Source of the DNA: Bryobacterales bacterium
GTDB taxonomy: Bacteria; Acidobacteriota; Terriglobia; Bryobacterales; Bryobacteraceae
DNA: 46,945 bases
NCBI GenBank assembly: GCA_003170295.1
Contig: PNAJ01000038.1
Span: 1 to 46,945 of the forward strand
Direction of reading: 5' to 3'
Under the pieces are notes generated by a model. That model was given only the letters and a program-made list of their open reading frames with translations, was not told the origin of the DNA and searched no databases. Each line of letters begins with the position of its first letter. The first letter of the stretch is position 1. The position numbers and the translations under genes are program-made. Below are positions 7,765 through 15,491 of this stretch, in pieces.

Positions 7765-9360
7765 ATGAAAAAAGTTCTCTTGTTGACAGCAGTGGTCGCG
7801 CTGGCGCAATCGACGGAGATTTCCGGCGAACGCATTCGAGCGCATGTGCAATTTCTGGCGAGCGATCTTCTCGAAGGCCGCGGAGTGGGTGCGCGTGGAG
7901 GCGACTTAGCGACCGAGTACATCGCGGCGCAGTTTGCATTAGTGGGCGCGAAGCCGGCGGGCGATGCGGGTACTTATTTTCAGAATTTGACACTGGTGGG
8001 TGTCGAGCCGCAGGCGGCGAGCACCCTCAGAGCGGGCGACACTTCGTTCCGGTGGCTCGACGATTTTGTGGGTGTCACGTATCAGCAGAAGACCGATGCG
8101 GCGTTCGATGCGGAAGCGGTATTCGTTGGTCATGGCATTGTGGCGCCGGAATATCAGTGGGACGATTACGCCGGTGTCGATGTGCGTGGGAAAGTGGTGG
8201 TCCTTTTCACCAATGAGCCGCCGTCGAACGATCCGAAGTTCTTCACCGGGCGGGCGCTGACGTACTACGGCCGCTGGACCTATAAATATGAGGAAGCGGC
8301 CCGGCGCGGCGCGGTCGCCGCCATCATCATTCACACGACGCCGACCGCGAGTTATGGATGGGAAGTGGTGCGGTCGTCGTGGGGCCGCGAGGACAGCCAA
8401 GTAAAACTCGCGCCGGGCGCACAGCAGTTGGCGCTGGCGGCTTGGGTGACAAAAGACGCAGGAGAAAAGCTGGCTGCAACCTTGGGGCACAGCGTCGATG
8501 AGCTGCTGAAGATGGCCGATACCCGCGGATTTCAGGCGATGCCGATGCCGTTGCGGATCGCGGGGCGAGCGCCGGCGAAGATTCGCGAGATTCATACGCG
8601 CAACGTAGTGGCGAAAATCGAGGGCAGCGATTCGCATCTAAAAGACGAAGCGGTGATTTTCAGCGCGCATTGGGATCATCTGGGGATTGGCGATCCGGTG
8701 AACGGCGATTCGATTTACAATGGCGCGGCCGATAACGCGACGGGCTGCGCGATGATTATGGAGATCGCGAGAGCATGGGCGGCGTTGCCGGAGAAGCCTA
8801 GACGCTCGGCGATTTTTCTAGCGGTAACCGCGGAAGAGGCGGGATTGCGAGGGTCGGAATACTATGGGCAACATCCCGTGATCCCTGCTGGAAAAACAGC
8901 AGCAGCGATTAACCTGGATATGTTCATGCCGTTCGGGCGGGCTCGCGATGTCAATGTCACGGGCGCGGAGCGGACGACGCTCTATCCGGTGGTCGAGGAG
9001 GCTGCCCGCCGTTTTGCTCTGACGATCACGCCCGATCCGCGCCCCGAAGCGGGCGTGTACTATCGCTCCGACCACTTTTCGTTTGCGCGAGTGGGCATTC
9101 CTTCGTTTTCGATCGAGCAGGGGCAGGATCTGCTCGGCAAACCGCCGGGAACGGGCAAGAAGCTTTTCGATGAGTTCGAGGATAAGCACTATCATCAGCC
9201 TTCCGACGAGTATCACGACGATTGGGATTTTGCAGGCATGGAGCATTATGCGCGATTTGCGATGCTGATCGGCGTGAACACTGCGAATCTGACAAAAATG
9301 CCGACGTGGCATGCTGGCGATGAGTTTCTGGCGGCTCGGGTGGCGAGCGGAGTAAAGTGA
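7765..9360 (+). CDS. M28 family zinc metallopeptidase with PA domain
   Basis: A 531-residue exported aminopeptidase-like enzyme. The signal peptide (MKKVLLLTAVVALAQS) is followed by an M28 domain interrupted by a PA (protease-associated) insertion at about 115-235. The co-catalytic two-zinc site is complete: His302 and Asp304 in SAHWDHLG, Asp323 in AADNATG, Glu357-Glu358 in TAEEAG, Asp385 in INLDMF and His477 in YHQPSDEY. Family members remove N-terminal residues from peptides, and this one probably acts in the periplasm or outside the cell. Its TGA overlaps the GTG start of the next gene by four bases (GTGA), so the two are coupled. Confidence 0.92.
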   Translation: MKKVLLLTAVVALAQSTEISGERIRAHVQFLASDLLEGRGVGARGGDLATEYIAAQFALVGAKPAGDAGTYFQNLTLVGVEPQAASTLRAGDTSFRWLDDFVGVTYQQKTDAAFDAEAVFVGHGIVAPEYQWDDYAGVDVRGKVVVLFTNEPPSNDPKFFTGRALTYYGRWTYKYEEAARRGAVAAIIIHTTPTASYGWEVVRSSWGREDSQVKLAPGAQQLALAAWVTKDAGEKLAATLGHSVDELLKMADTRGFQAMPMPLRIAGRAPAKIREIHTRNVVAKIEGSDSHLKDEAVIFSAHWDHLGIGDPVNGDSIYNGAADNATGCAMIMEIARAWAALPEKPRRSAIFLAVTAEEAGLRGSEYYGQHPVIPAGKTAAAINLDMFMPFGRARDVNVTGAERTTLYPVVEEAARRFALTITPDPRPEAGVYYRSDHFSFARVGIPSFSIEQGQDLLGKPPGTGKKLFDEFEDKHYHQPSDEYHDDWDFAGMEHYARFAMLIGVNTANLTKMPTWHAGDEFLAARVASGVK

Positions 9361-10079
9361 ACGGATCACGCCGCGAGTTCTTGTTTGCCGCTGGATGGAT
9401 GCCGTTGTTCCGACGGCATGATCGAGTCACTATGGCAGGGATTTCGCTTCGCGTCGTCCGTCACGGTTCGTCGCCTCATCGTTATCTCCACATTCATGGG
9501 AATGAGACGACGGCTCGCGAGGTGGTGATGGAGCAGGTGAACGCTCACGGAGGGACGGCGCTGCTAATCGAGAGCGAGACGCGGTACGTTCCTCTGCGGC
9601 AGGGGCGGATCGATCCGAACCGGATGTTTTCGAGCGAGGGCGCGGCGCGCAACCTGAGAATTCTGAATCCGGGTTGGTCCGAGGCCCAGATCGCCAATGG
9701 AGCGCTGGCGCTGGCGCGGGATCGCCACAGATTTCTTCACGCGATCCGGCCACCGAAGGGCGGACGCATTCTCGCGCTGCACAACAATAGCAGCGGGTAT
9801 TCGGTAGAGAGCGAGGTTGCGATCAGCGATCGAACGTCGTTAAAGGACGCGAAGAATCCTCACGAATTTTTTCTGGCCACGGACCCGGCGGATTTCGACA
9901 TTCTGGCAGCGTCACCATTTAACGTGGTGCTGCAAAACACTGCTCCAACCGATGACGACGGCTCACTTTCGCGGCTTGCGGCGCGACTGGGGATTCGCTA
10001 TGTGAATCTGGAATGCGGGCTGGGTAAAATCGAACGGCAGCGCGAGTTGCTCGGCTGGTTGGAACAAAATATTTCCTAA
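9357..10079 (+). CDS. Tat-type exported protein, possibly M14/AstE-like
   Basis: A 240-residue protein starting at GTG 9357, which overlaps the M28 stop. The N-terminus, SRREFLFAAGW, looks like a twin-arginine signal. Residues 41-60 contain YLHIHGNETTAREVV, similar to the HxxE zinc motif of M14 carboxypeptidases and succinylglutamate desuccinylases. LALHNNSSGYS near residue 140 and VNLECGLGKIERQRELL near 215 could supply the later histidine and catalytic glutamate, though I cannot align them with confidence. Coupling with an M28 peptidase suggests a shared role in degrading peptides or cell-wall fragments. The export call and family call are both tentative. Confidence 0.5.
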   Translation: MNGSRREFLFAAGWMPLFRRHDRVTMAGISLRVVRHGSSPHRYLHIHGNETTAREVVMEQVNAHGGTALLIESETRYVPLRQGRIDPNRMFSSEGAARNLRILNPGWSEAQIANGALALARDRHRFLHAIRPPKGGRILALHNNSSGYSVESEVAISDRTSLKDAKNPHEFFLATDPADFDILAASPFNVVLQNTAPTDDDGSLSRLAARLGIRYVNLECGLGKIERQRELLGWLEQNIS

Positions 10080-10113
10080 ACTAGTGAGCTGTCGCACGGC
10101 AATCGTTGCTATC

Positions 10114-10211
10114 CCCTCCCTGACGGTCAGGGTTCGGTGTCAATGCTGAGGGCGATCCAACTGCTGATACGCGCGATCATTTGGACACCGAGCCCCGACT
10201 GTAAAGGAGGG
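10114..10211. repeat. Imperfect inverted repeat pair, 28-bp arms
   Basis: Two 28-base arms, 10114-10141 (starting CCCTCCCTGACGG) and 10184-10211 (ending AAAGGAGGG), are inverted copies matching at 23 of 28 positions, with a 42-base spacer. The left arm itself holds the small palindrome CCCTGAC-G-GTCAGGG. It fills the gap between the Tat-type gene and the convergent gene at 10250; nothing else is recognisable in 10080-10249. It could be a REP/BIME-like element or a bidirectional transcription stop. A related hairpin lies at 11821-11872. Confidence 0.75.
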
Positions 10212-10249
10212 ACTGCTAATGATCTGGCTCTAGCTGCAAGGGTTCCGTA

Positions 10250-11023
10250 TCACTTGCCGGGAGCTTCTTTCCCAAACGTGATGGTCGAATCGACGCGGTA
10301 CAACCTCACGCTGGTACCAGCCGGCCGCAACATCTGTAGAACGACGGCTTCGCCCCGCGTGGTCAGCGAGAAGTGCGAGTTTGCGCCGCGCGCCACCGGA
10401 AACTGCCGTGATCCAAATGGCGGGATCAGTTCCTCGATCCACTCCGAACAAACGGGCGTGAGCTCGGGCGCAGGCCGAATCGAGTACAGCACGCCCGACG
10501 AATAGCATCCCGAAACCCGGGCGGGGCGCTCCGACGTGTTGATCAGGGCGATGATCCCATCGTCACCTTGACTCACGTCGCCGGAAAACCAGGGGTTGCG
10601 AACGGGCCAGGCCACTTCGCGAAAAGTGGTGTGCAATTCGTCGGCGGCCAGGCATTCGGTGGCGCCGCTCACCGCCAGAACCGGCGAAAGCTGCGGCGTG
10701 GGAATCGTCTCGCGCACCCGCACCCAGGCGCCGGTGGCCTCGTCCTCCTGGTGTCGCTGCAATTTGTATTCAGCGTGCTCGCCCGCGCTGAGCCGCACCT
10801 GGATTCCGCTTGTTCCCAGAAGCGCCGCCAGAGCTCCGCTGCTCTTGTGTGCCTCCACTTCAACGGCGACCTCGCGGTTGCCAAGATTCTGTAACTGCAC
10901 CGCCGACCAGCACGACGAGTTGTAAGCCAGCCAAGGGACGATGCTCTCGACAACCCTCTCGCGCGGCTGGGTTTGAGCCCGGGCCGACAGAAGGCAGGCG
11001 AGCATCGAGAAAAGTGGTCTCAC
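10250..11023 (-). CDS. Secreted protein of unknown function
   Basis: A 257-residue protein with an N-terminal signal peptide (MRPLFSMLACLLSARAQ). The rest is predicted beta-rich: AVQLQNLGNREVAVEVEA, GIIALINTSERPARVSGC and QFPVARGANSHFSL look like strands of immunoglobulin-like sandwiches. There are several cysteines (residues about 39, 124, 172, 191) that could pair in the periplasm. I recognise no enzyme motif. It stands alone, convergent with the gene at 9357 and divergent from the TPR gene at 11153. The coding assignment rests on the signal peptide and good codon pattern. Confidence 0.65.
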   Translation of the reverse strand: MRPLFSMLACLLSARAQTQPRERVVESIVPWLAYNSSCWSAVQLQNLGNREVAVEVEAHKSSGALAALLGTSGIQVRLSAGEHAEYKLQRHQEDEATGAWVRVRETIPTPQLSPVLAVSGATECLAADELHTTFREVAWPVRNPWFSGDVSQGDDGIIALINTSERPARVSGCYSSGVLYSIRPAPELTPVCSEWIEELIPPFGSRQFPVARGANSHFSLTTRGEAVVLQMLRPAGTSVRLYRVDSTITFGKEAPGK

Positions 11024-11064
11024 CCTCTTATCTTCGACGGATTTAGCATATTTGAGAATAGCGA

Positions 11065-11098
11065 GCGTACTAGTACGCCGAGCGGTTTCCGGTAGTAC
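11065..11098. promoter_or_regulatory. 14-bp perfect palindrome with repeated TAGTAC
   Basis: GCGTACTAGTACGC (11065-11078) is a perfect palindrome lying 75-88 bases upstream of the TPR gene's start codon. TAGTAC recurs at 11093-11098, 22 bases (two helical turns) after the copy inside the palindrome. The same hexamer recurs in the promoter of the Oar-like gene (15225-15230). It is a candidate operator for a dimeric repressor; this is inference. Confidence 0.4.
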
Positions 11099-11152
11099 AA
11101 ATGCCCCTCAAAAGTGTTGATTGCCACCGGATTTCCTGGGAAAACTGATGAC

Positions 11153-11800
11153 GTGAAGTTGATGCTGGCAGGCTTCGCGGTCGCCGCTGTGTGTTCGGCG
11201 GAGCAAACTGTAACGCTCGAACAACTCACTCATCGAGTTCCCTCGGGTGCCGCCAGGGAGTATCGAGCGTCGACGAAAGCGCTGGGGAACGGAAATCTCG
11301 CGCAGTCCATCGCGCATTGCGAGAAAGCCCTGGAAATCGATCCGGCGAACGCCGCGGCACATAACGACCTCGGCGTCCTTTATCTAAACGATGGACGATC
11401 GGAGAAGGCTCGAGCCGAGTTCGAGCGGGCAAGCTCGCTTCAGCCGCGGATGGCGATGGCACATATCAATTTGAGTTTTGCGCTAATGGCGCTCAACCGG
11501 CCGGGCGATGCGGAGTCCTCCGCGCGAAAAGCGCTGGAGATCGCGCCAAACGATCCTCGTGCAAACCTGCTGCTCGGGTGGAGTCTGGTTGGGCAATTCT
11601 ACTACACCAACGAAGCTCTTCTGAGCCTGCGAGTAGCCGTCCGCGAATATCCGGAGGCGCACCTGGCTGCCGCGGATGTTCTCATCCACAGCGGGTCGCT
11701 CGACGGGGCCCGCATTGAGGTGGAAGCGTATCTGACCTCAGGCCGCGCCGAGCAACGATCACTTGCCGAGTCCTGGCTGCGGATCATGACAATCTACTAA
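11153..11800 (+). CDS. TPR-repeat protein, exported
   Basis: A 215-residue protein. I chose GTG 11153, which gives a compact signal peptide (MKLMLAGFAVAAVCSAEQ); a start at 11162 is also possible. Residues 45-150 carry at least three consecutive TPR units of 34 residues, clearest at AHCEKALEIDPANAAAHNDL, KARAEFERASSLQPRMAMAH and AESSARKALEIAPNDPRANL. A weaker fourth unit follows. It has no catalytic domain, so a scaffolding role in the periplasm is the most that can be said. It ends 83 bases before the convergent Oar-like gene, with a long hairpin between them. Confidence 0.75.
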   Translation: MKLMLAGFAVAAVCSAEQTVTLEQLTHRVPSGAAREYRASTKALGNGNLAQSIAHCEKALEIDPANAAAHNDLGVLYLNDGRSEKARAEFERASSLQPRMAMAHINLSFALMALNRPGDAESSARKALEIAPNDPRANLLLGWSLVGQFYYTNEALLSLRVAVREYPEAHLAAADVLIHSGSLDGARIEVEAYLTSGRAEQRSLAESWLRIMTIY

Positions 11801-11820
11801 CCCGGCACACGGATCGCCGA

Positions 11821-11872
11821 ATCCCCTCCCTCACGGGACGGGGTTATAACCCCTGGCGTGAGCCAAGGGGAT
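11821..11872. repeat. 52-bp nested palindrome between convergent genes
   Basis: ATCCCCT (11821-11827) pairs with AGGGGAT (11866-11872), CTCACG (11830-11835) with CGTGAG (11857-11862), and the centre GGGGTTATAACCCC (11840-11853) is a perfect palindrome. The left edge resembles the left arm of the repeat at 10114. Lying between the ends of the TPR gene and the Oar-like gene, it may serve as a two-way transcription stop, though neither side has a long T-run. Confidence 0.7.
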
Positions 11873-11883
11873 TTCGTCCTCAC

Positions 11884-14800
11884 CTAAAACAGCAGCTTTA
11901 TTCCGAATTGCAACTGACGAGGATCCAGTTGGCTCTGCACTGCGCCGAACGCAGGATCATTAAAAATGCGATCGACGATGTTGTAGTTGGAATGGTTCAG
12001 CGCGTTGAAGAACTCGGCGCGAATCTGAAGCTTCATGCGTTCGTGCACGGTAATGTTCTTTTGAAGAACCAGATCGAGATCGATCATCGTCGGCCCAATG
12101 AGAGTATTGCGTCCTAAATTGCCAAAGTTGCCGGCACCGGGATTCGCAAAGTCCGCGATATTGAACCACTCAGTGGTGGATTGCTGTGAAGAGGGCAGAT
12201 ACTGCGACGAACCCACTACGTTCGGGCGCACATAGATGCCGCCGGTTCCCGCGCCGACATTGGCCGTGTCGCCCTTCAGATTAATGGTGAAAGGAAATCC
12301 GCTCTGCATCGTGAAAATGCCCGATACCTCGAAACCACCCGCGAGTTTGGCGACCCAGCCGTCTTTGAGCCACAACCCATTTTTGCCGAAGGGCAAATCA
12401 TAAACCGCCGTGCTGGTCCAACGGCTCCGAACGTCGAAGGAGGCGAGGCCCCGCTCTCCGGCCAAATTGTAGGAATTCTGGGGCGGCGAGTTTTCCGCAC
12501 CACTGACGCCGCCGGCGTTGCGGAATTGCGGCGCGTTCGTGATTGCCTTCGAGTAGGTGTAGGAGCTCAGCAACGAGACCCCGTGAGTAAAGCGTTTTTC
12601 GATACGGGCAAACCCGCTTTCATAGTTCGATTGCGCCGAGTGAGGCAAGTAGTTAATAAATCCAACCGGGACCGAATTGCCCGCGACCTGCAAATAGCTG
12701 GGGAATTGCGTACCGGGAGCATAGACCAGGGCCGCATAAGGACGACGCGGATCGACGCTCGTGTTGGTGGACGGCTGCGAATTATTAGGTTGCACGTTCT
12801 GCTCGAGCTTCAACCCCAACGTGGCCAGATAGCCGACTTCCAAGACCGTGTTCTTCGCGAGCTGACGCTGGATGGAGAAGTTCCACTGCATCGAGTAGCT
12901 GGTGCGCTGGTGAAGGTCGATCCCGGCCGCCTGAATCTGTGCCGGGCCCAAGGTGGCGGGACCAAAAATATTGAATCCCTGCGTTGCGGGATTGTAACTG
13001 CCGATGGTCAGCGTTTGCGCGAGGTTGTTGGGCAGTCCAGCCGCCAGACGGAACAACGGGTTGGCGTCCGAATTCACATAGAAGAAGCCTCCGCCGGCGC
13101 GGACCACTGTTTTCGGGGTCACCGACCATGCGACGCCGAGTCGCGGCGCGAAATTGTTCTTATCTGTATAAGCGCAACCCTTGGGATAGCCGCTCTGGCC
13201 GCACACAAAGAACGTCGGTGTGTAATGAGCCAGAGGCCCATTGGCGAAAATCTGCTGCGGCGACGGCACCTGGCTGTAGTCGATGGAGCCCATTTCCGAG
13301 CGCAGATCGTAAAACGGCGGAGCCAGCTCATAACGCAACCCCAGATTTACGGTGAGGTTGGAAAGAACCCGGATATCGTCCTGCATGTAGAAGGCGTAAA
13401 TCCACTGGCGCGCGTCGATGGTATCGGGGCCGATCGAGCGGCTGGCGGTGGCCGACGTTCCGAGCAGATAATCCGCCACGCTATTCCCCGTGAATTTACC
13501 TGTGAACTGGAACGATCCGAGAACGGCTGGCGCTTCATACCGGTTGTAGTTGACCTGTTCGACTTCGACGCCGAATTTGATGGCCTGACGTCCGCGGGTC
13601 CACGCCAGGTTGTCATAGGCCTGATAAGTGGTGTCGCGGCTGAGTGCGACGCCGCCGCCGGGGTTGGTGGTATTGAATCCGCCCGCTCCACCAAATAGCG
13701 GATAGCTGCCACCCAGATTCATTTGAGGAACCTTCTGCTGCACGCCGTTGACGTCGAACAGGGGCTCTGCGAAGCCCAACGTGAGACGGAGCCGGCTGAA
13801 CCCGAGGCGGGTTTCGTTCACAAGATTGGGAGTGAAGGTGTATGTGGAGCCGATGACCGCATTCTGCGATCGTGCGTCGTTGAGGGAATCGCGATTCGGC
13901 ACGGTAAATGGCACTGTGGCATGCTCGTTCGAAAGTGAATAGCGCCCGAACAGATTCCATTGCGGCAGGGCGGTATAATCGATGCGACCCGAATAGTTGC
14001 CGTTGCTCTGCCGCAACGGCTCGGCGGCGTTCACATACAACGAGCCATTGGTGGGAACCGGCAACAGACCGACTGCGGCAAGCGAGATCGGATTGATCGC
14101 ACTTAAAGGAATCTGATTACCCGCGAATGGATTTCCGGTGGTGGGATCCTTGATAGTCTTGTCGGCGATGAAATTGCCAGTCCGCTCCGCGGCCGTCGGC
14201 AGAGTGACGGTAACCGGCGTGGAGCCCGATTGATTCGCTCCTGCCTGAGTGACCCGCAGCCCTTCGTAGGAAAGGAATCCAAACAGACGGTTCTTGATAA
14301 CGGCGCCGCCGGCGTTTGCCCCGAACTGATTCCGTTCGAACTGGTACAAGCTGGGGACGTTATAGGGCCTCGCGTCCACGTCTTTGTTGCGCAGGAATTC
14401 CCATAGCACGCCGTGAAGATCGTTGGTTCCGGATTTCGAGACGACGTTCACGGAGGCGCGCGAATACTCGGCGGGAACCATGGCGGTCTGCACCTGGAAC
14501 TCGGCGACGGAATCGATGGAAGGCGAATAGTTGAGAGCGCTATAATCGGGGTCGATGTTCACCGCGCCGTCGAGCAGGAAATTCGTGTTATTCGTGCGGT
14601 TACCGGCAATACTGAGACCGCCGATGTTGTTCTGGCCTTGCCGGAGCACATCCTGCTGTACGGTGCGGCCGCCCGGGTTGACACCGGGGACCAACAGCGC
14701 AAGCTGCAGAAATTGGCGGCCGTTGAGGGGCAACGACGGTATTTTCTCGCCTGTCACTACCGTGCCTTCCGCCGCATTTCCGGAATTGATCACGGATATG

Positions 14801-15159
14801 TTGCCTTCCACGTCCAGAAAGTCCGCCGTGGTCCCGAGCTCCATGGGTACGTCGATCCGGCCCACCTGCGCTACCTGAATGCGAACGAGGCGATCGCGGT
14901 ACTGTTTGAAACCCGGGGCCTCGACCGTGAACTCATAGCTGCCCTGTGGCAGAAGAGTGAAGTAAAAAAGACCGTTATCGCTGGACTGCAGTTCGCGGGT
15001 CGCTCCCGTGGCCTCATTTCGAAGCTGCACCTTGGCGCCCGCGATCGCGGAGCCCGATGGGTCCTTGACCACGCCGAACACCACTGCCGTGTCCGACTGA
15101 GCCAGAGCCAACGCTGCATTCATCGCCATCAACAGGCCTAATCTCGCTAATTTTTTCAT
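11884..15159 (-). CDS. TonB-dependent receptor-like protein, Oar type
   Basis: A 1091-residue outer-membrane protein. A signal peptide (MKKLARLGLLMAMNAALALAQ) is followed by a carboxypeptidase-regulatory domain at about 26-105 (VVFGVVKDPSGSAIAGAKV, with GLFYFTLLPQGSYEFTVEA). A plug-like region follows (about 120-240; SLPLNGRQFLQLALLVPGV, LLDGAVNIDP). The remaining 850 residues form a barrel with many aromatic strands, ending LQFGIKLLF, with Phe as the last residue. This is the standard architecture of the large Oar-like family expanded in acidobacteria. No TonB box is certain. Substrates are thought to be large organic molecules, but none is indicated. The Shine-Dalgarno sequence GAGGGAAG precedes the ATG, which sits in a small palindrome (TTTTTCA-T-TGAAAAA, 15152-15166). 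Transcription is probably from the divergent region upstream. Confidence 0.92.
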   Translation of the reverse strand: MKKLARLGLLMAMNAALALAQSDTAVVFGVVKDPSGSAIAGAKVQLRNEATGATRELQSSDNGLFYFTLLPQGSYEFTVEAPGFKQYRDRLVRIQVAQVGRIDVPMELGTTADFLDVEGNISVINSGNAAEGTVVTGEKIPSLPLNGRQFLQLALLVPGVNPGGRTVQQDVLRQGQNNIGGLSIAGNRTNNTNFLLDGAVNIDPDYSALNYSPSIDSVAEFQVQTAMVPAEYSRASVNVVSKSGTNDLHGVLWEFLRNKDVDARPYNVPSLYQFERNQFGANAGGAVIKNRLFGFLSYEGLRVTQAGANQSGSTPVTVTLPTAAERTGNFIADKTIKDPTTGNPFAGNQIPLSAINPISLAAVGLLPVPTNGSLYVNAAEPLRQSNGNYSGRIDYTALPQWNLFGRYSLSNEHATVPFTVPNRDSLNDARSQNAVIGSTYTFTPNLVNETRLGFSRLRLTLGFAEPLFDVNGVQQKVPQMNLGGSYPLFGGAGGFNTTNPGGGVALSRDTTYQAYDNLAWTRGRQAIKFGVEVEQVNYNRYEAPAVLGSFQFTGKFTGNSVADYLLGTSATASRSIGPDTIDARQWIYAFYMQDDIRVLSNLTVNLGLRYELAPPFYDLRSEMGSIDYSQVPSPQQIFANGPLAHYTPTFFVCGQSGYPKGCAYTDKNNFAPRLGVAWSVTPKTVVRAGGGFFYVNSDANPLFRLAAGLPNNLAQTLTIGSYNPATQGFNIFGPATLGPAQIQAAGIDLHQRTSYSMQWNFSIQRQLAKNTVLEVGYLATLGLKLEQNVQPNNSQPSTNTSVDPRRPYAALVYAPGTQFPSYLQVAGNSVPVGFINYLPHSAQSNYESGFARIEKRFTHGVSLLSSYTYSKAITNAPQFRNAGGVSGAENSPPQNSYNLAGERGLASFDVRSRWTSTAVYDLPFGKNGLWLKDGWVAKLAGGFEVSGIFTMQSGFPFTINLKGDTANVGAGTGGIYVRPNVVGSSQYLPSSQQSTTEWFNIADFANPGAGNFGNLGRNTLIGPTMIDLDLVLQKNITVHERMKLQIRAEFFNALNHSNYNIVDRIFNDPAFGAVQSQLDPRQLQFGIKLLF

Positions 15160-15223
15160 TGAAAAACTTCCCTCTTTACGAAGTGAGATCGACGGATTGT
15201 CGTATAACCTTTATCTCGACGCT

Positions 15224-15251
15224 CTAGTACGTACATACTTTTTTCTGTCAA
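15224..15251 (-). promoter_or_regulatory. Candidate promoter of the Oar-like gene
   Basis: On the minus strand a perfect -35 box TTGACA (15251-15246) is followed after 16 bases by TACTAG (15229-15224), a weak -10. The palindrome GTACGTAC (15227-15234) overlaps the -10, as an operator might. The predicted transcript would have a leader of about 60 bases. The -35 is convincing; the -10 is not. Confidence 0.4.
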
Positions 15252-15342
15252 TTAAAAAAGTGAACATCATATTGTTTGCCATGTACTTAGCTGCTGAACC
15301 GATGGTTCCATCCGCGATGGGGAGCCAGAAAAATACATACCT

Positions 15343-15387
15343 AATACTAGGTTCGATTTGGTAGTATTTCTTTCCCGTTTTTAATAA
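15343..15387 (+). promoter_or_regulatory. Candidate promoter and inverted repeat upstream of the TPR gene
   Basis: TTGGTA (15358-15363) and TAATAA (15382-15387) are separated by 18 bases and would drive the plus strand. The inverted repeat AATACTA (15343-15349) / TAGTATT (15362-15368) overlaps the -35. This is a candidate regulated promoter, based only on sequence pattern. Confidence 0.35.
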
Positions 15388-15491
15388 TAGGGTCGAAATT
15401 ATCCCTCAGTCAGCCGGATCTCAAGTAAACTGATTGCCAGGCTCGGTCGATGCTACTGGAAGGCACGACTGGAAAGAGAAGCGCCCTCTTG

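Larger units (their letters stand above)
15160..15491. promoter_or_regulatory. AT-rich divergent regulatory region
   Basis: This 332-base gap between the Oar-like gene and the TPR gene at 15492 holds no convincing gene. It is distinctly more AT-rich than its surroundings. I see one candidate promoter for each direction (listed separately), and each is associated with a palindromic element built on TAGTA. The final 100 bases before 15492 would be the 5' untranslated region of the plus-strand gene. Confidence 0.6.

Noticed and set aside
10137..10505. A 122-codon plus-strand open frame
   Set aside because: It starts in the inverted repeat and runs antisense through the secreted-protein gene; no pattern is seen.
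12526..13698. A 390-codon plus-strand open frame antisense to the Oar-like gene
   Set aside because: The minus-strand protein has a signal peptide, regulatory domain and barrel. The antisense frame is Arg-rich without family features.
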